NCBI GenBank assembly: GCA_964017125.1
Contig: CAXHKU010000939.1
Location: 124,001-188,000, forward strand
DNA: 64,000 nucleotides
Direction of reading: 5' to 3'
Source of the DNA: Flabesymbios commensalis
Lineage: Eukaryota; Annelida; Polychaeta; Terebellida; Flabelligeridae
Shown here in pieces: positions 36,925-48,645 of the stretch. The stretch's first letter is position 1. Each line of letters starts with the position of its first letter. The translations under genes and the position numbers were made by a program. The notes under the pieces were generated by a model. That model was given only the letters and a program-made list of their open reading frames with translations, did not search any database and was not told the DNA's origin.

Positions 36925-37260
36925 TTTTCATGTTATCGCTCCAACAACGTCAAATTATTGATGTAAAATGCGAAAAATCTCAATAAATCAGCCATTTTGA
37001 TTTTTCAGCCATTATCGGAATTGTCCGAGAACTGGTCATTTGTAACATACATAACAAATTTAGGAAAGATACATGAAAAACTTTTCAAGTTATCGCGCCC
37101 ACAAGGTAAAATTATTGACTTAAAAAGAGCGCAATAAATCAGCCATTTTGATTTTTTTTCAGCCATTATTAAACTTGTCCGAGAACTGGTCATTAGTAAC
37201 ATGCATAACAAATTTGTGAAGGATACTGTAATATGAAAAACTTTTTCTCGCGCCCACAAG
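36925..37260. repeat. Two ~174-bp tandem units flanking the transposon
   Basis: The segment with TCAGCCATTTTGATTTTT, CAGCCATTAT, TTGTCCGAGAACTGGTCATT, GTAACAT(A/G)CATAACAAATTT and AAAAACTTTT occurs at about 36985-37085 and again at about 37135-37245. A third partial unit lies left of the transposon at 34370-34460, so the transposon split this array. Confidence 0.75.
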
Positions 37261-38535
37261 TGAATGTTAACGCCGACGCAATAGCCGACGCAATAGCCCA
37301 CCTTTTTAATTAAAATTAAAAGGATGGCTAGAAATGAGGAGCCATCATACTGAAAGTAAGTCCAGTAGCAATTCTTATTTCTAGTGGTCCCTGATGGAAG
37401 TACAGATACCAGTCCTGTCAAATGTAATTTGACAGATTAGATTGATTAGATATAATAACATCTACATTACCTTAAAATGAATGATGCTCAGCTCTTAAAA
37501 TGAGAATAAACATATCATTCGAATGATGTTTTAAAAACGAGAATAAACATATCATTATAAATTAGCAAAAAAATAATTTAGTTACTATTATAGCTGTGAT
37601 AATTATAGTAATAATAAATAAACATACCTTTGATAGCTTAGACATGGAGGTATTCCATATCAGGGCTATCAAAGCAGGCCTAGAAGCAGCTATACCATAG
37701 ACTTAGTAGATTGATTGGATCAATTAAAGACAAATATATTCTTCTTCGTTTTTTACACATTTTTGGAAAAAATAATTTACAGTTTTGGTGGATTTTGTGT
37801 GACGCACAAAGCTGCTGTGATCAGCTCTCAGTCCATTTGTGACGTCATGTAAAAGCCACTGTGAGCAGCCAGTGGGCCTCAAACAGTCAACTGTTTTTTT
37901 AGTGCATATGTAGCAAATACTCTATTAAATTAAGATAAATTATTATGTTGAGTTTACCCATCTCTGAAAATGTTATGTAAATCACAGCATTCCTTGAACT
38001 GGGCGGACATTGAAATCCGCAAGCCTTATTATTGGCCTAGCCTACTTTCCATGTCTTAAGAATGCCAGCAACAAGAAACATAACAGAATCAGATAATTTT
38101 TTACCAAAAATAAAACTCACTCGCAACAAACAATGTTTTCGATGTAATATAAGCTGAGAAATTGAAACTGACTGGAGCATCATTCAATAGTTCCAAACCA
38201 AGAAGTGCAAATGTTATTTTTCTCATTAGATTTGCTATAATGGGAAAAAACTAGATGCGACTGTTTTCGGCACGAAAACATTAAACGCATCCTCGTTAGA
38301 TAGGCATATTTCCTAGACTCGAAATCAACCCTCTCAGTCAGCTCAAAGACTGGAAAGGTTAGGGACTCCTGTAGATAATGGCAGTTTGCAGCTCGAGGTG
38401 TCGGCAGTTTGCCAGGTCTGTGCAGTAACCAGGTCTTGCCGAATCTGAAAATTTCTGAAACTCCCTCCATGGGTTTGGGAGAAGGGGAATTCCCAATGAC
38501 CTGGTTTTTTACCACTGCATTATTATCCAAGCCGG
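37261..38535. other. No supported gene
   Basis: AT-rich sequence. A minus-strand frame of 116 codons (38530-38180) is unusually long for the composition but matches nothing I recognise, and it has no visible splice or promoter context. It may be part of an older repeat. Confidence 0.4.
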
Positions 38536-38539
38536 AGAC

Positions 38540-39735
38540 GAATGGAGAATGGTGTGATGGAGAGTTACTGAGAGCTGGGTGTGATGGAGAGCTGGATGTG
38601 ATTGAGAGATCCCGAGAGCTGGGTGTGATTGAGAGCTGGATGTGATTAAGAGATACTGAGAGCTGGGTGTGATGGAGACTTGTGTGTGATGGATAGTTAC
38701 TGAGAGCTGGGTGTGATGAAGAGCTGAGTGTGATGGAGAGCTGGGTGTGATGGAGAGATACTGAGAGCTGGGTGTGATGAAGAGATGAGTGTGATGGAGA
38801 GCTGGGTGTGATGGAGAGATACAGAGAGCTGGGTGTGATGGAGAGCTGGGTGTGATGGATAGTTACTGAGAGCTGGGTGTGATGAAGAGCTGAGTGTGAT
38901 GGAGAGTTGGGTGTGATGGAGAGATACTGAGAACTGGGTGTGATGGAGAGCTGGGTGTGAGGGAGAGCTGTATGTGATTAAGCGATATTGAGAGCTGGGT
39001 GTGACGGTGAGCTGGGTGTGATGACGAACTACTGAGAGCTGGGTGTGATGGGGAACTACTGGGAGCTGAGTGTGATGGGGAGCTGGGTGTGATGGAGAGC
39101 TGGATGTGATTAAGAGATACTGAGAGCTGGGTATGATGGAAAGCTGGGTGTGGTGTTGAGCTACTGAGAGCTGGGTGTGATGGCGAACTACTGTGAGCTG
39201 GGTCTGATGGAGAGCTGGGTGTGATGGTGAGCTACTGAGAGCTGGGTATGATAAAGAGCGGGATGTGATGGAGAGCTCCTTGGCGCTGGGTGTGATGGAT
39301 AACTGGGTGTGATGGAGAGCTGTATCTGATTAAGAGATACTGAAAGCTGTGTGTGATGGAGAACTGGGAGTGATGGAGAGCTGGGTGTGATGAAGAGCCA
39401 CTGAGAACTGGGTGTGATGGAGAGCTCCTGAGAGATGTGTGTGATGGAGAGATCCTTGGAGCTGGGTGTGATGTAGAACTGGGTGTGATGGAGAGCTGTA
39501 TGTGATTAAGAGATAGTGAGAGCTGGGTGTGATGGAGAGCTGGGTGTGATAGAGAGCTGTATGTGATGAAGATATACTGAGAGCTGGGTGTGATGGAGAG
39601 CTTGGTGTGATGAAGAGCTACTGAGAGCTGGGTGTGATGAAGAGTTACTGAGAGCTGGGTGTGATAGAGAGCAAGGTGTGATGGAGAGATACTGAGAGGT
39701 GGGTGTGATGGAGAGATGTGTGTGATGGTGAGCTA
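38540..39735 (+). repeat. GAGAGCTGGGTGTGATG minisatellite
   Basis: About 1.2 kb of ~17-bp units (GAGAGCTGGGTGTGATG) mixed with a longer variant that inserts AGATACTGA or AGTTACTGA. The alternation is irregular, with many single-base variants such as TGTATGTGATTAAGAG. The array is non-coding. Confidence 0.9.
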
Positions 39736-40008
39736 CTTATAACCAGCTCTCCATCACACCCAGCCCTCAGTAGCTCTCCATTACACCCAGCTCTCCATCA
39801 CACCCAACTCAGTAGCTCTACTTCACACCGAACTCCCATTTTCTATTCATCACACCCAGCTCTCAGTAGCTTTCAATTTCACCCAGCTTTCTGTAGCTCT
39901 TCATCACACCCAGCTCTCCATCGCATCCAGCTCTCCATCACACCCGTCTCTCAGTAGCTTTCCGTCACACTCAGACCTCAGTAGCTCTCCATCACACCCA
40001 TCTCTCAC
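39736..40008 (-). repeat. Same minisatellite in reverse orientation
   Basis: From about 39745 the units read CATCACACCCAGCTCTC with CAGTAGCTCTC inserts, the exact reverse complement of the preceding units. The switch occurs over fewer than 20 bp near 39735-39745 (around CTACTTATAACCAGCTC). The shorter arm is about 270 bp, giving a large potential hairpin. Confidence 0.9.
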
Positions 40009-40079
40009 TTTTGATTTTTAGCGGGAGCCAAGCTGGGCTCCAGCCGTGGGCGCAATATTGGACAAATCCAAGATGGATT

Positions 40080-40555
40080 TTAAACTAATAGACGTAGGGA
40101 CACATTTAATACCACTTTTCTATGGTTTTCGAATATGTAGAATTCATTTGTGATGATTTCGAGTTGATTTGGAAATAATTTCAAGCACAAATATTTTTAT
40201 AAATGGTATTTTTGCCAAAAATGGGACATTTTAAATACATTATAGTGCTTTAAATGCGGTAGATTTTTTTTTTAAATCGTGCTACTAGCAGTGTCAGGCA
40301 TTGACAATGACCTATAACCATAATATTTTGAAACAGAGCCAGCATTTGGAGCTCCAGTGTGTCGACCATATTGGAAAAATTCAAGATGGCCGCCATTCCA
40401 ATTGTGGGCATGTCATAACTTTTAAACTAATAGACGTAGGGACACATTTAATACCACTTTTCTATGGTTTTCGACTATGTAGAATTCATTTGTGATGATT
40501 TGGAGTTGATCTGGGAATAACTAAAAGCACAAATAAATATATATATATATATCAA
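40080..40555. repeat. Direct repeat, two ~110-bp copies 344 bp apart
   Basis: TAAACTAATAGACGTAGGGA, CACATTTAATACCACTTTTC, TATGGTTTTCGA and ATTCATTTGTGATGATTT at 40081-40190 recur at 40425-40535. Each copy is preceded by a CCAAGATGG or TCAAGATGGCC word. It is part of a dispersed non-coding family. Confidence 0.75.
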
Positions 40556-40593
40556 TATATTTATTTGTGCTTTTAGTTATTCCCAGATCAACT
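40504..40593. repeat. 90-bp near-perfect hairpin with (TA)n loop
   Basis: The left arm begins AGTTGATCTGGGAATAACTA at 40504. The right arm ends with its exact complement at 40593. The arms pair over about 37 bp around an AT loop. The left arm belongs to the direct repeat just upstream, so the palindrome arose by inverted duplication of that repeat's end. Copy B coding remnants begin 18 bp downstream. Confidence 0.85.
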
Positions 40594-41776
40594 GGGATGT
40601 AAAATACTTTATGAAAGTTGTGACCGAAATGGGTAATCCTTTTCTGGCGACAAGCGATGAGCTTGTTGCTCTTGATACATGTGATGTTATGGAAAATGTA
40701 GTAGCTTTTTTTCAGAATATGTAGACACACGTCTCACAAATGCTACTGTTCCAGTTTCCCATACTATTAAAAGAAACTGTTTGTTCACGTTTAGCAATCG
40801 GCCGACACACGAAAGAAAGGAGAGAAAGTTGGAATGTTAAAACAGAACACCACTGTCATCACCCAACTTTGTACATCTCTTCAGTCGAGACCAAAAGCAG
40901 ATATGGTGGATTTCTTTAAATATGAAAACTAACGAGAACCCCCTTCTCTATCGGATTGTGGTTTGCTTGGAGCGGGAAACAAGTCCGATATATAATAATA
41001 CTGGCTTGTATCAAAGCTCCAACAGCCCGCGTTTGTGCAGCAAGACAGGTTTTACTAATGATTTTTGATATGCCTGCTATCATTCATATGCTGCTATCAT
41101 CCATATAGCAAAACCCAAGTCTCCGGCCGTCTGGGCATGTCTGGGGGTAGATCCCCTAGACATGCACTTATCAGGCGAGCGAAGGAAAATGCTCTCAATA
41201 ACCCATCATGCCCTATCACCCCCACCCTCACATCATCATCTGTACATCATTCATCTCGTCAATTGACTACAACGTTTTTATCGTATTACAATGTCACTTA
41301 AAAGACCTTTGCCTAAAAGTGACAAAAACCAATGATTTACTACTACTACATTCATATGGTGCACCCAACCAGAGCTGTAACGTTTGCAGAGTATGTATCT
41401 CTAAATGTTGTTCCTTTCCTAGAGAATCAAATGACGTCTACAGTGCAGCGTTTCGATGCAATCTGGGACACATACCCTTAAAAAATTCAAATCACTGACT
41501 CACAAGAGACGTTGAACAGGTGTTTGTCCACAACTTGAACCAAACAGTATCTGAAAAATGTAGAAAATAAAAGGGAGCTTTTCTTCTGCATGAGTAAACG
41601 ACTGGCCAGGGATGGTGCTGACAAACATGCAGATTGTTAAATATTGATATGAAGACACTAGAGCCCTGCAACCACACAGGGGCTGTCACACGTACATATA
41701 TTTCTGCACCTAGCCCATGCAGCATATCAGGGTCACGAAAAAGCTTTTGTACGAACAGTTGACAGTGACATTGTTA

Positions 41777-44353
41777 GCTCCCGCCGTCACCGTAGGTGAG
41801 ACGAAGGGAGCTATGGATTCTACCTCCGTTTTTTTTTTGGCCTCTTTTTTTGCCTATAACTTTGTAAGAAAATAAGCTAGGATAACAATTTTTGGTATGT
41901 GGGTTACTTCCAGGTGGCTAATGGACAGGTTAAAATATTTTTAATCTGAATTCAATACGCAAGGTTGCAGAGGAGAAAATGATGATGTGACGGCGTTGGG
42001 CCGTTGGGCCGTCCGTAAACAATTCGTTTCCGGAGCATATCTCTGAAAGTACTTGTCCGATTGTCTTCAAATTTTACACACAACACCCCTAGGGGGTCTA
42101 GTTGTGCCTTTTGGGGTATTTGAACTTTGACCTACTTCTGGTTCAGAACTATGACCTATTTAGACGTTTTGACGCGCACTTCGTTTCCGGAGCAGATCTC
42201 GAAAAGTACTCGGCCGATGACAGTCATATTGCACATACATGTTCTCTAAGGTCCCTAGTTGTACCTTTTCAGGTTTTTGGACCTTGACCTTGAAGTTGAC
42301 CCAGCACTTTGACCTAATTTATAACATCGGTAAATCCGACTGAAAGATTTTGCGGAATATCATGAAAACCGCTCAAGATAGCTACACCATTACTATAAAA
42401 CAAATTGTGAGGTTTCAGGAGAGGATGCATCTTGAAAAATTTCAAGTCGATAAAATTAAAAATGGCCGCCTATCGGCCGTTATTCACCTCGACAGGCCTG
42501 ATATTGCGAAATATCATGAAAACCGCTCAAGATAGCTACACCATTAATATCAAATAAATTGTAAGGTTTCAGGAGAGGATGCATCTTGAAAAATTTGAAG
42601 TTGATAAAATTCAAAATGGCCGCTTATCAGCCATTATTCACCTCGACAGGCCTAATATTGTGGAATATCATGAAAACCGCTCAAGATATCTACACCATTA
42701 CTATAAAACAAATTGTAAGGCTTCAGGAGAGGATGCATTTTGAAAAAATTCAACTCGTCCAAGTTCAAAATGGCCGCCAATCGGCCATTATTCACATTCA
42801 CATGGCGGTTATTTGGTAAACCGTGCTAGATGGCTAGACCATTACTATAAAACAAAATGTGTGATTTCAGGAGAGGATGCATCTTGAAAAAATTTGACTC
42901 GATAAAATTCAAAATGGCCGCTTATCGGCCATTATTCACTTTCACATGGCCGTTATTTGGTCAACCATGCTAGATGGCTAGACCATTACTGTAAAACAAA
43001 ATGTGAGATTTCAGATGAGGATGCATCTTGAAAAAATTTGACTTGATCAAATTTAAAATGGCCGCCTTTTCGGCCATTATTCATTTTCACATGGCTGATA
43101 TTTGGTAAACCGTGCTAGATGGCTAGACCTTTACCTGATTACTATAAAACAAAGTGTGAGTTTTCTGGGGAGGATGCACCCTGAAAATTTTTAACTTACG
43201 AATTCAAAATGGCCGACAATCAGCATTATTTACCTCGATAGGCCTGATATCAGGTAAACCGTGCTAGATAGCTAGACCATTACTATAAAACAAAATGTGA
43301 CGTTTCGGGAGAGGATGCCTTTTAAAAACTTTCGACTCAATCGAATTCAAAAAGGCCGCCTATCGGCCACTATTTACTTTCACATTGCTGATATTTGGTA
43401 AACCGTGTTAGATAGCTGGACCATTACTATAAAACAAAATGTGAGATTACAAGAGAGATTGCATCCTGAAAAAAATTGACTCAATCAAATTCAAAATGGC
43501 CGCCTATCGGCCATTATTCACTTTCACATAGCTGTTATTTGGTAACCGTACTAGATGGCTAGACCATTACTATAAAACAAATTGTGAGATTTCAGGAGAG
43601 GATGCACCTTGAAAAATTTTGACTTGATCAAATTCAAAATGGCCTCCTATCGGCCATTATTCACTTTCACATGGGCGATATTTGGTAAACCGTGCTAGAT
43701 GGCTAGACCATTACCATAGAATGAAATGTGAGATTTCAGCTGAGGATGCATCTTGGAAAATTTCGACTTGATCAAATTCAAAATGGCCGCCTTTAGGCCA
43801 TTATTCACTTTCACATGGCCGATATTTGGTAAACCGTGCTAGATAGCTAGACGATTACTATATAATGAAATGTGAGATTTCAGCTGAGGATGCATCTTGA
43901 AAAATTCTGACTCGATCAAATTCAAAATGGCCCCCTATCGGCCATTATTTACTTTCACATGCCCAATATTTTGCAAACTGTGCTAGATGTTAGTCCATTA
44001 CTATAAAACAAAATTTGAGGTTTCAGGGGAGGATGCACTCTAAGTTTTTAACTAGTTTATATCAAATTCAAAATGACCGTAAATCAGCTATTAGTTACCT
44101 CGATTGGCCTGATATCGGGTAAACCGTGCCAGATAGGTAGACCACTACTGGGATACTGATTAGGATCATTAATTTCAATGGAGGTTTGCAATCTCTGACA
44201 GACTGTCTAGTTCTTATCTTACTCTTAGACTGAGCTAGTTGTCTTGCGTCTTGATTTTTGACCTAGCCTAGGACTACATTAAAAACCCTACACAAAATTG
44301 CTTAAATCAAATTCTAATTCGTCGCGGGAGCTCCTGGACTTATGTAGTCTTGT
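41777..44353 (+). mobile_element. 2.58-kb TA-flanked repeat element, copy 1
   Basis: Inserted in copy B. With TA taken as target duplication (41775-41776 and 44354-44355), the host reads GACATTGTTATTCTAGC, which gives the family's D-I-V-x-L-A. The element starts GCTCCCGCCGTCACC and ends CTTATGTAGTCTTGT. GCGGGAGC, the complement of the start, lies ~30 bp inside the right end. The interior has a ~550-bp unique head and then about 13 tandem ~155-bp units. No transposase is seen, so it is non-autonomous. Confidence 0.8.
42320..44130 (+). repeat. ~155-bp tandem units with CAAAATGGCCGCC boxes (copy 1)
   Basis: Units carry TAGACCATTACTATAAAACA, ATGTGAGATTTCAGGAGAGG, ATGCATCTTGAAAAATTTGA and AAATTCAAAATGGCCGCCTA, then TCGGCCATTATTCACTTTCA. 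AATGGCCG and CGGCCATT around a 5-base loop form a small hairpin in most units. The first three units use a different joint (AATATCATGAAAACCGCTCA). Confidence 0.85.
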
Positions 44354-44500
44354 TATTCTAGCTTTGAATTTGTTTGAAAACGCGAGGCTTGCAGAATTAT
44401 GGATTGGGTTTCGTAGTGGCAAAAGCTATAGATACATTCCCGTGCATATTCAACAGCTAGGCTCATCAAAATCATTAGTGATACAGATTCCCACATTTTG

Positions 44501-46080
44501 AGCTGTAGCTCGCTGCGCTCGCATAGGCCGTTGTAATACACGGCTGAGGCGTGCCCTGCTGTGTTGGATAGATGTTTTTTAGTATTTATAATGATAAAAA
44601 AAACTCACATTCCTCAGCTCATCGGTGACATACATAGGACATACACCATCAATCAAATGAAATTATTTCAACAAGACATTGCTTTCATCATAGATAAAAA
44701 TAGAGGGCTATAAAACGAATACCATTCAATAACAGCCTAGACATGTAAATGTGTTATGGTCGGCTGTGAAAGATTTTGAAAATAATTTTGCTCATAAAAA
44801 ATAACTTACATACAAATGTTTTATAATTATGTAAAAAAAAAAGGCAATATTCTAGGCACAGCGCCAGGACGCATATCAGATCATAGTGGCTGAAAAATGG
44901 TTTCCGGGGATATAACTATTTTTACTGTGTAATAATACTTTTTCTGTTATTAACTTGAAACCATGTTTGAATGTGGTTTTCAAAGCATATATTTATTTAT
45001 ATGCGGAGCAGTTAACACCTAGTGCACACTTGGCTTCACAAGGTGCAATTACACCACTGATTAGCATGGAAAGGCAGTGGTGTCAGTACGTCAGCTAGGT
45101 GTCATAAACATCCCAATATAAATCCCTAACTTTTTAAATTTTTATCGTACAAACTTGTAATAAATATCACCAGAAAGCTTAATCATTACTCAAAAAAATG
45201 ATATAAATTATATTATGATTGCACGTTAACTCGCCAAGTTATTTATTTACATAGGTAAGCAGGGTTTATCAGTGTTGGCGTGGCTGAGACATAACAAGCA
45301 GTTAGCGAGATGTGACAACACAACAGTTGTATAACATTTATACAATGTTCGCCCAACGTCGAAGACGTTGTGCCGGCATTATCTAATTGTAATACAAATG
45401 TTTTGTATTTACTGGGCGATACAAATTCCTAACATTAACAAAAATATAACGTCTTCGGCACGCGAGGAAAATATTGGCTAGATCCAATCCGAGTAGCGTC
45501 AGTTAAGCAGTATGTAAACATGCAGGCCTATTCTTCCCTGAGACAGCAACCAACAAAATATGGGAACGACTGCGGCGTCCAGTAAGACAGTACTTAGTTA
45601 CATCAGCTAATTAGCACTTCAGAAAATTAGTAAAAATATAAACATTGCCGTTGATAATAAAAAAATGTAAAAATACAATCATATTTTAAATTTGTGAATA
45701 AAATAATCCTTTGATAATTGTAATTTTCGTGAATTAATAATAAATCATTGACTGGTAAGAGAGGTCAGGTTAAACTGCCTGGCTTATCTGAACAGCAGGG
45801 CATAGCGTTATCACCTCGTCAACGTCTGCGTTTGATCCATCTGCCGCGTGCCCCACCCTAACACCATCCCCCTGTGCAGTGTGACGCGACGTGGAGGTGC
45901 GCAGCGCCCTAACAAGTGTGACAGGGGTGTGCGTCGTTCACTAATGTTTGTGCCCCCCCCCCCCCCCACTGTCTGTACTGTATCTGTCAAGGCCATACCA
46001 GGGGCACGTTGACTGGACCACGCAACATACATTAGTATATTTCTATGGACTGGACCAGGGTGGCAAAGGGGGCAGTTCAA
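44501..46080. other. No gene seen
   Basis: AT-rich intergenic sequence. A short palindromic block CCAACGTCGAAGACGTTG lies at 45353-45370. A C-run is at 45953-45967. No coding region is supported. Confidence 0.5.
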
Positions 46081-46923
46081 AATATCGATGTTTCTTGCGC
46101 TGGATCTCCAGGCCTACCGAACTATAAAACCCGGTGCCGTAAGCCTATAGCAGTTCTATTCTTAATCTATGTAAATGATACTCCAATAGATCCCTTCAGT
46201 AATACAGTAGGGGTCTCTCAGTTCGCAGACGACCTGGGATTTTGGACTTTTGCTAAAAGTGAAAAAACAATTAAATATAGGCTAGCCAAAGTTTTATCAG
46301 ACCTAGAAGCATGGTGCTCCAAGTGGAGAATAAAACTAAATGCTAAGAAAACGCAGCTTATAATGCTTAAAACTAAAAAAAATCTAGAACTAGAACTTTT
46401 TGGCGAAAAACTCACTGCAGTACAGCAAGCAAAATTGCTAGGAGTAATTTTAGATAAGAAGCTGACTTTTAATGCTCATATAGATGAGAACGCTAAGAAA
46501 GGAAGGCAACGCCTTGGTCTGCTCAAACTCCTGAGCGGCTCAAAGTGGGGCTGTAAACCCAAAACACTAATGAGACTATATAAAAGTTATATACGTCCAG
46601 TACTAGAATACGGCGCTCCAGTAATTTTAGGAGCGTCCAAAACGTATATAAAGAAACTTTAAATCATTCAAAATAAGGCCATCAGAATAGCCTACATATT
46701 GGATCCACTTTCGCACACTGAAGATATTCATAAAATTGCTAAGATCGATCTGATCAAAGATCGATTCCAAATTTTAACATATAAATTCATAGATTCGCTC
46801 AAAGAGCATTCAGATCTTTTCAAACTACAAAATGAATTAAGAGCTTCAAGAATTAAAAGAGGGCATAAAACACATTTGGACAAATTAATATCAGAATATG
46901 CCGAAATTTATGATGAAAATTGA
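46081..46923 (+). mobile_element. LINE reverse-transcriptase remnant (Jockey/CR1-like)
   Basis: The translation contains LFLIYVNDTP, then the catalytic FADD (SQFADDLGFW), EAWCSKWRIKLNAKKTQ, KLLGVILDKKLTFNAHI and YKSYIRPVLEYGAPV, the order of non-LTR reverse-transcriptase motifs from palm to thumb. A stop at 46660 splits off a C-terminal part (46699-46923, KIDLIKDRFQILTYKFI) that is in register with family tails. The endonuclease and early fingers motifs are missing, as expected for a 5'-truncated LINE copy. The clade cannot be fixed by eye. Jockey-like is my best guess. Confidence 0.8.
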
Positions 46924-48305
46924 GACAGAAACAGCGAAATGTTTTCAGTGTGGCTACCGCGGTGCCAATGTCGGTCCAGCGCTAACAACGCTGAGCCGGC
47001 ATTGGCGCGACGCTGGCGGCGCTGACAAGCATACGTGAGTGTGATAACAGCGTTGACGCGTTGACGGGTTAACACCTACGGCGTTGGTCAGCCACCGCGT
47101 CACGATAACAACAGACGTCACAGTCTGTTGTCACTCACCACATGTCATCGCAGGGGGTGATAATCAACATAATTGTCACCCCCCCCCCCCGCGAGGACTG
47201 CCATGGTGAGTGGAAGCAAGGGTTTAAATCCCCTGGTGGCTCTGAAAAGAGAACAAGCGAACTTTCTTAATTTCACAATTAAAATGACACGCTTCTAGGA
47301 ACTTTCTATTTTTTAAAATTATCAACTTTAGACACTTTTTAGACCATTCCACTCAAATTCAATGAAATTACATAACTCTGACGTTCTTTCTCAGGGTATG
47401 CTGGAGTATGGCGATGGCACACAGACAGTCAGACAAACAACACGAGGTAAATTGATCACATTTAATCCAAAATTCAGAACACAATTTTAAGTATGTCAAA
47501 CATACTAAGTGAACTTAAGTGTACACGAGAGGCATAGGTTTAATAAAAGAAATGTCTCAAATGTTCATTTAAAGGATCTGTCAAAATTAAAACTTTAACG
47601 GCCTTTTCCATCCAGATTTCAAGAGTTAAGACACGAGATATAGGGTAGCTACCGGCTGATTCAACTCCTCATTTAGACCACCGCGACCCTCTGTTCGCCG
47701 AGGGCGCATCAAAATTAATCAAATTCTAAAATGCTTCTGTTTCCAGGTTCCTTGCCTCCCTTCCAACCAGACATTTTCCAATGAGTATTATATACTAGTG
47801 AAATATTTGGATAGGCTAAGAGATAGTTTTCATACAAGCTTCGAATGCCTTAATCCCACTCTCAGCACCCTTCGGGTGCTAGGGTTCACTCAGCCTATAG
47901 CCTACCTAGACTATATTGCTTCCATGCAACGTAGTTGGGCCACCATCAACGACCCAACATTGAAACTCACTCCCCCTCAGTAGGCCTAGGACTAAGATGT
48001 TGCATAAATTTTGTGGTCCACAATTATTGTTTTCAGTTTCTTCAATCGCCATCTGTTTATTACACGTAAAAGGGCAAATATTCTCTAAATCCGGCACTAT
48101 TAAAAACAAATAAATAGTTACTTCAGTTTGCGTTTTAAAAGATGTTAGAACCTTATTCTTGCGAAATTATTGCAGATAAAGGGCCTAGGCCTACATGATT
48201 TTATCTAATAACTGGTTGCAGTTGGAGGAAGTTAGCTGCTAACCCGGGGGGGGGGGGATACTCGCCTTAGAAATCGGTAGGGGTGTGCCTCCGGCATGTT
48301 CAAAA
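46924..48305. other. No gene seen
   Basis: A GC-richer stretch at 46955-47110 is made of imperfect GCGCTGACA/GCGTTGACG words. C-runs lie near 47180 and a G-run near 48246. No coding region is supported. Confidence 0.5.
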
Positions 48306-48309
48306 CGGT

Positions 48310-48645
48310 GTCAGCCTTTTAATCAGAAGGCCCGTTAGTCAGAAGGCCCATTAGTCAGGAGGCCTGTTAGTCAGAAGGCCCATTAGTCAGAAGGCCCGTT
48401 AGTCAGAAGGCCCCTTAGTCAGAAAACCAGTAAGGATGATTGGTCAGAAGGCCCGATTGTCAGAAGGCCTGTTAGTCAGAAAACCAGTAAGGATGATTGG
48501 TCAGAAGGCCCGATTGTCAGAAGGCCCGTTAGTCAGACAATAAGTAAGGATTATTAATCAGAAGGCCCATTAGTCAGAAAACCAGTAAGGATGATTAGTC
48601 AGAAGGCCCGTTTGTCAGAAGGCCCGCTAGTCAGAAAATCAGATA
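48310..48645 (+). repeat. AGTCAGAAGGCCCGTT minisatellite
   Basis: About 20 units of 14-16 bp (AGTCAGAAGGCCCGTT and variants). Repeated insertions of AGTCAGAAAACCAGTAAGGA TGATT occur at four places, making a composite ~55-60-bp repeat in the middle of the array. Confidence 0.85.

Larger units (their letters stand above)
40611..44500 (+). pseudogene. Copy B of the Cys-rich family, decayed and split
   Basis: Remnants collinear with copy A are readable in changing frames. At 40611-40720, EMGNPFLATSDELVALD matches GNPWLEESGELYELDG. At 40860-41010, DFFKYEN, EPPSLSDCG and NKSDI match the SSEYPPSF and TKSDIL region. At 41375-41475, TFAEYVSLNVVPFLENQ and FDAIWDTY match the segment before GNWQDF. At 41680-41774, IFLHLAHAAYQGHEKAFVR and TVDSDIV appear. 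After the 2.58-kb insertion, ILALNLFENARLAELWIGF and SYRYIPVH follow to about 44460. The N-terminal exons and the Cys-rich tail are absent. Many stops and shifts are present, so this copy is older than copy A. Confidence 0.75.

Noticed and set aside
38180-38530. Minus-strand 116-codon frame
   Set aside because: Long for its composition but without any known domain; may be part of an old repeat.
39718-39957. 79-codon Ser/Pro/His-rich frame
   Set aside because: It is a translation of the minisatellite across its strand switch.
42102-42820. Three short plus-strand frames (MCLLGYLNF..., MRNIMKTAQD..., MKNLKLIKF...)
   Set aside because: They repeat with each tandem unit and in the second element copy; they are unit translations, not genes.
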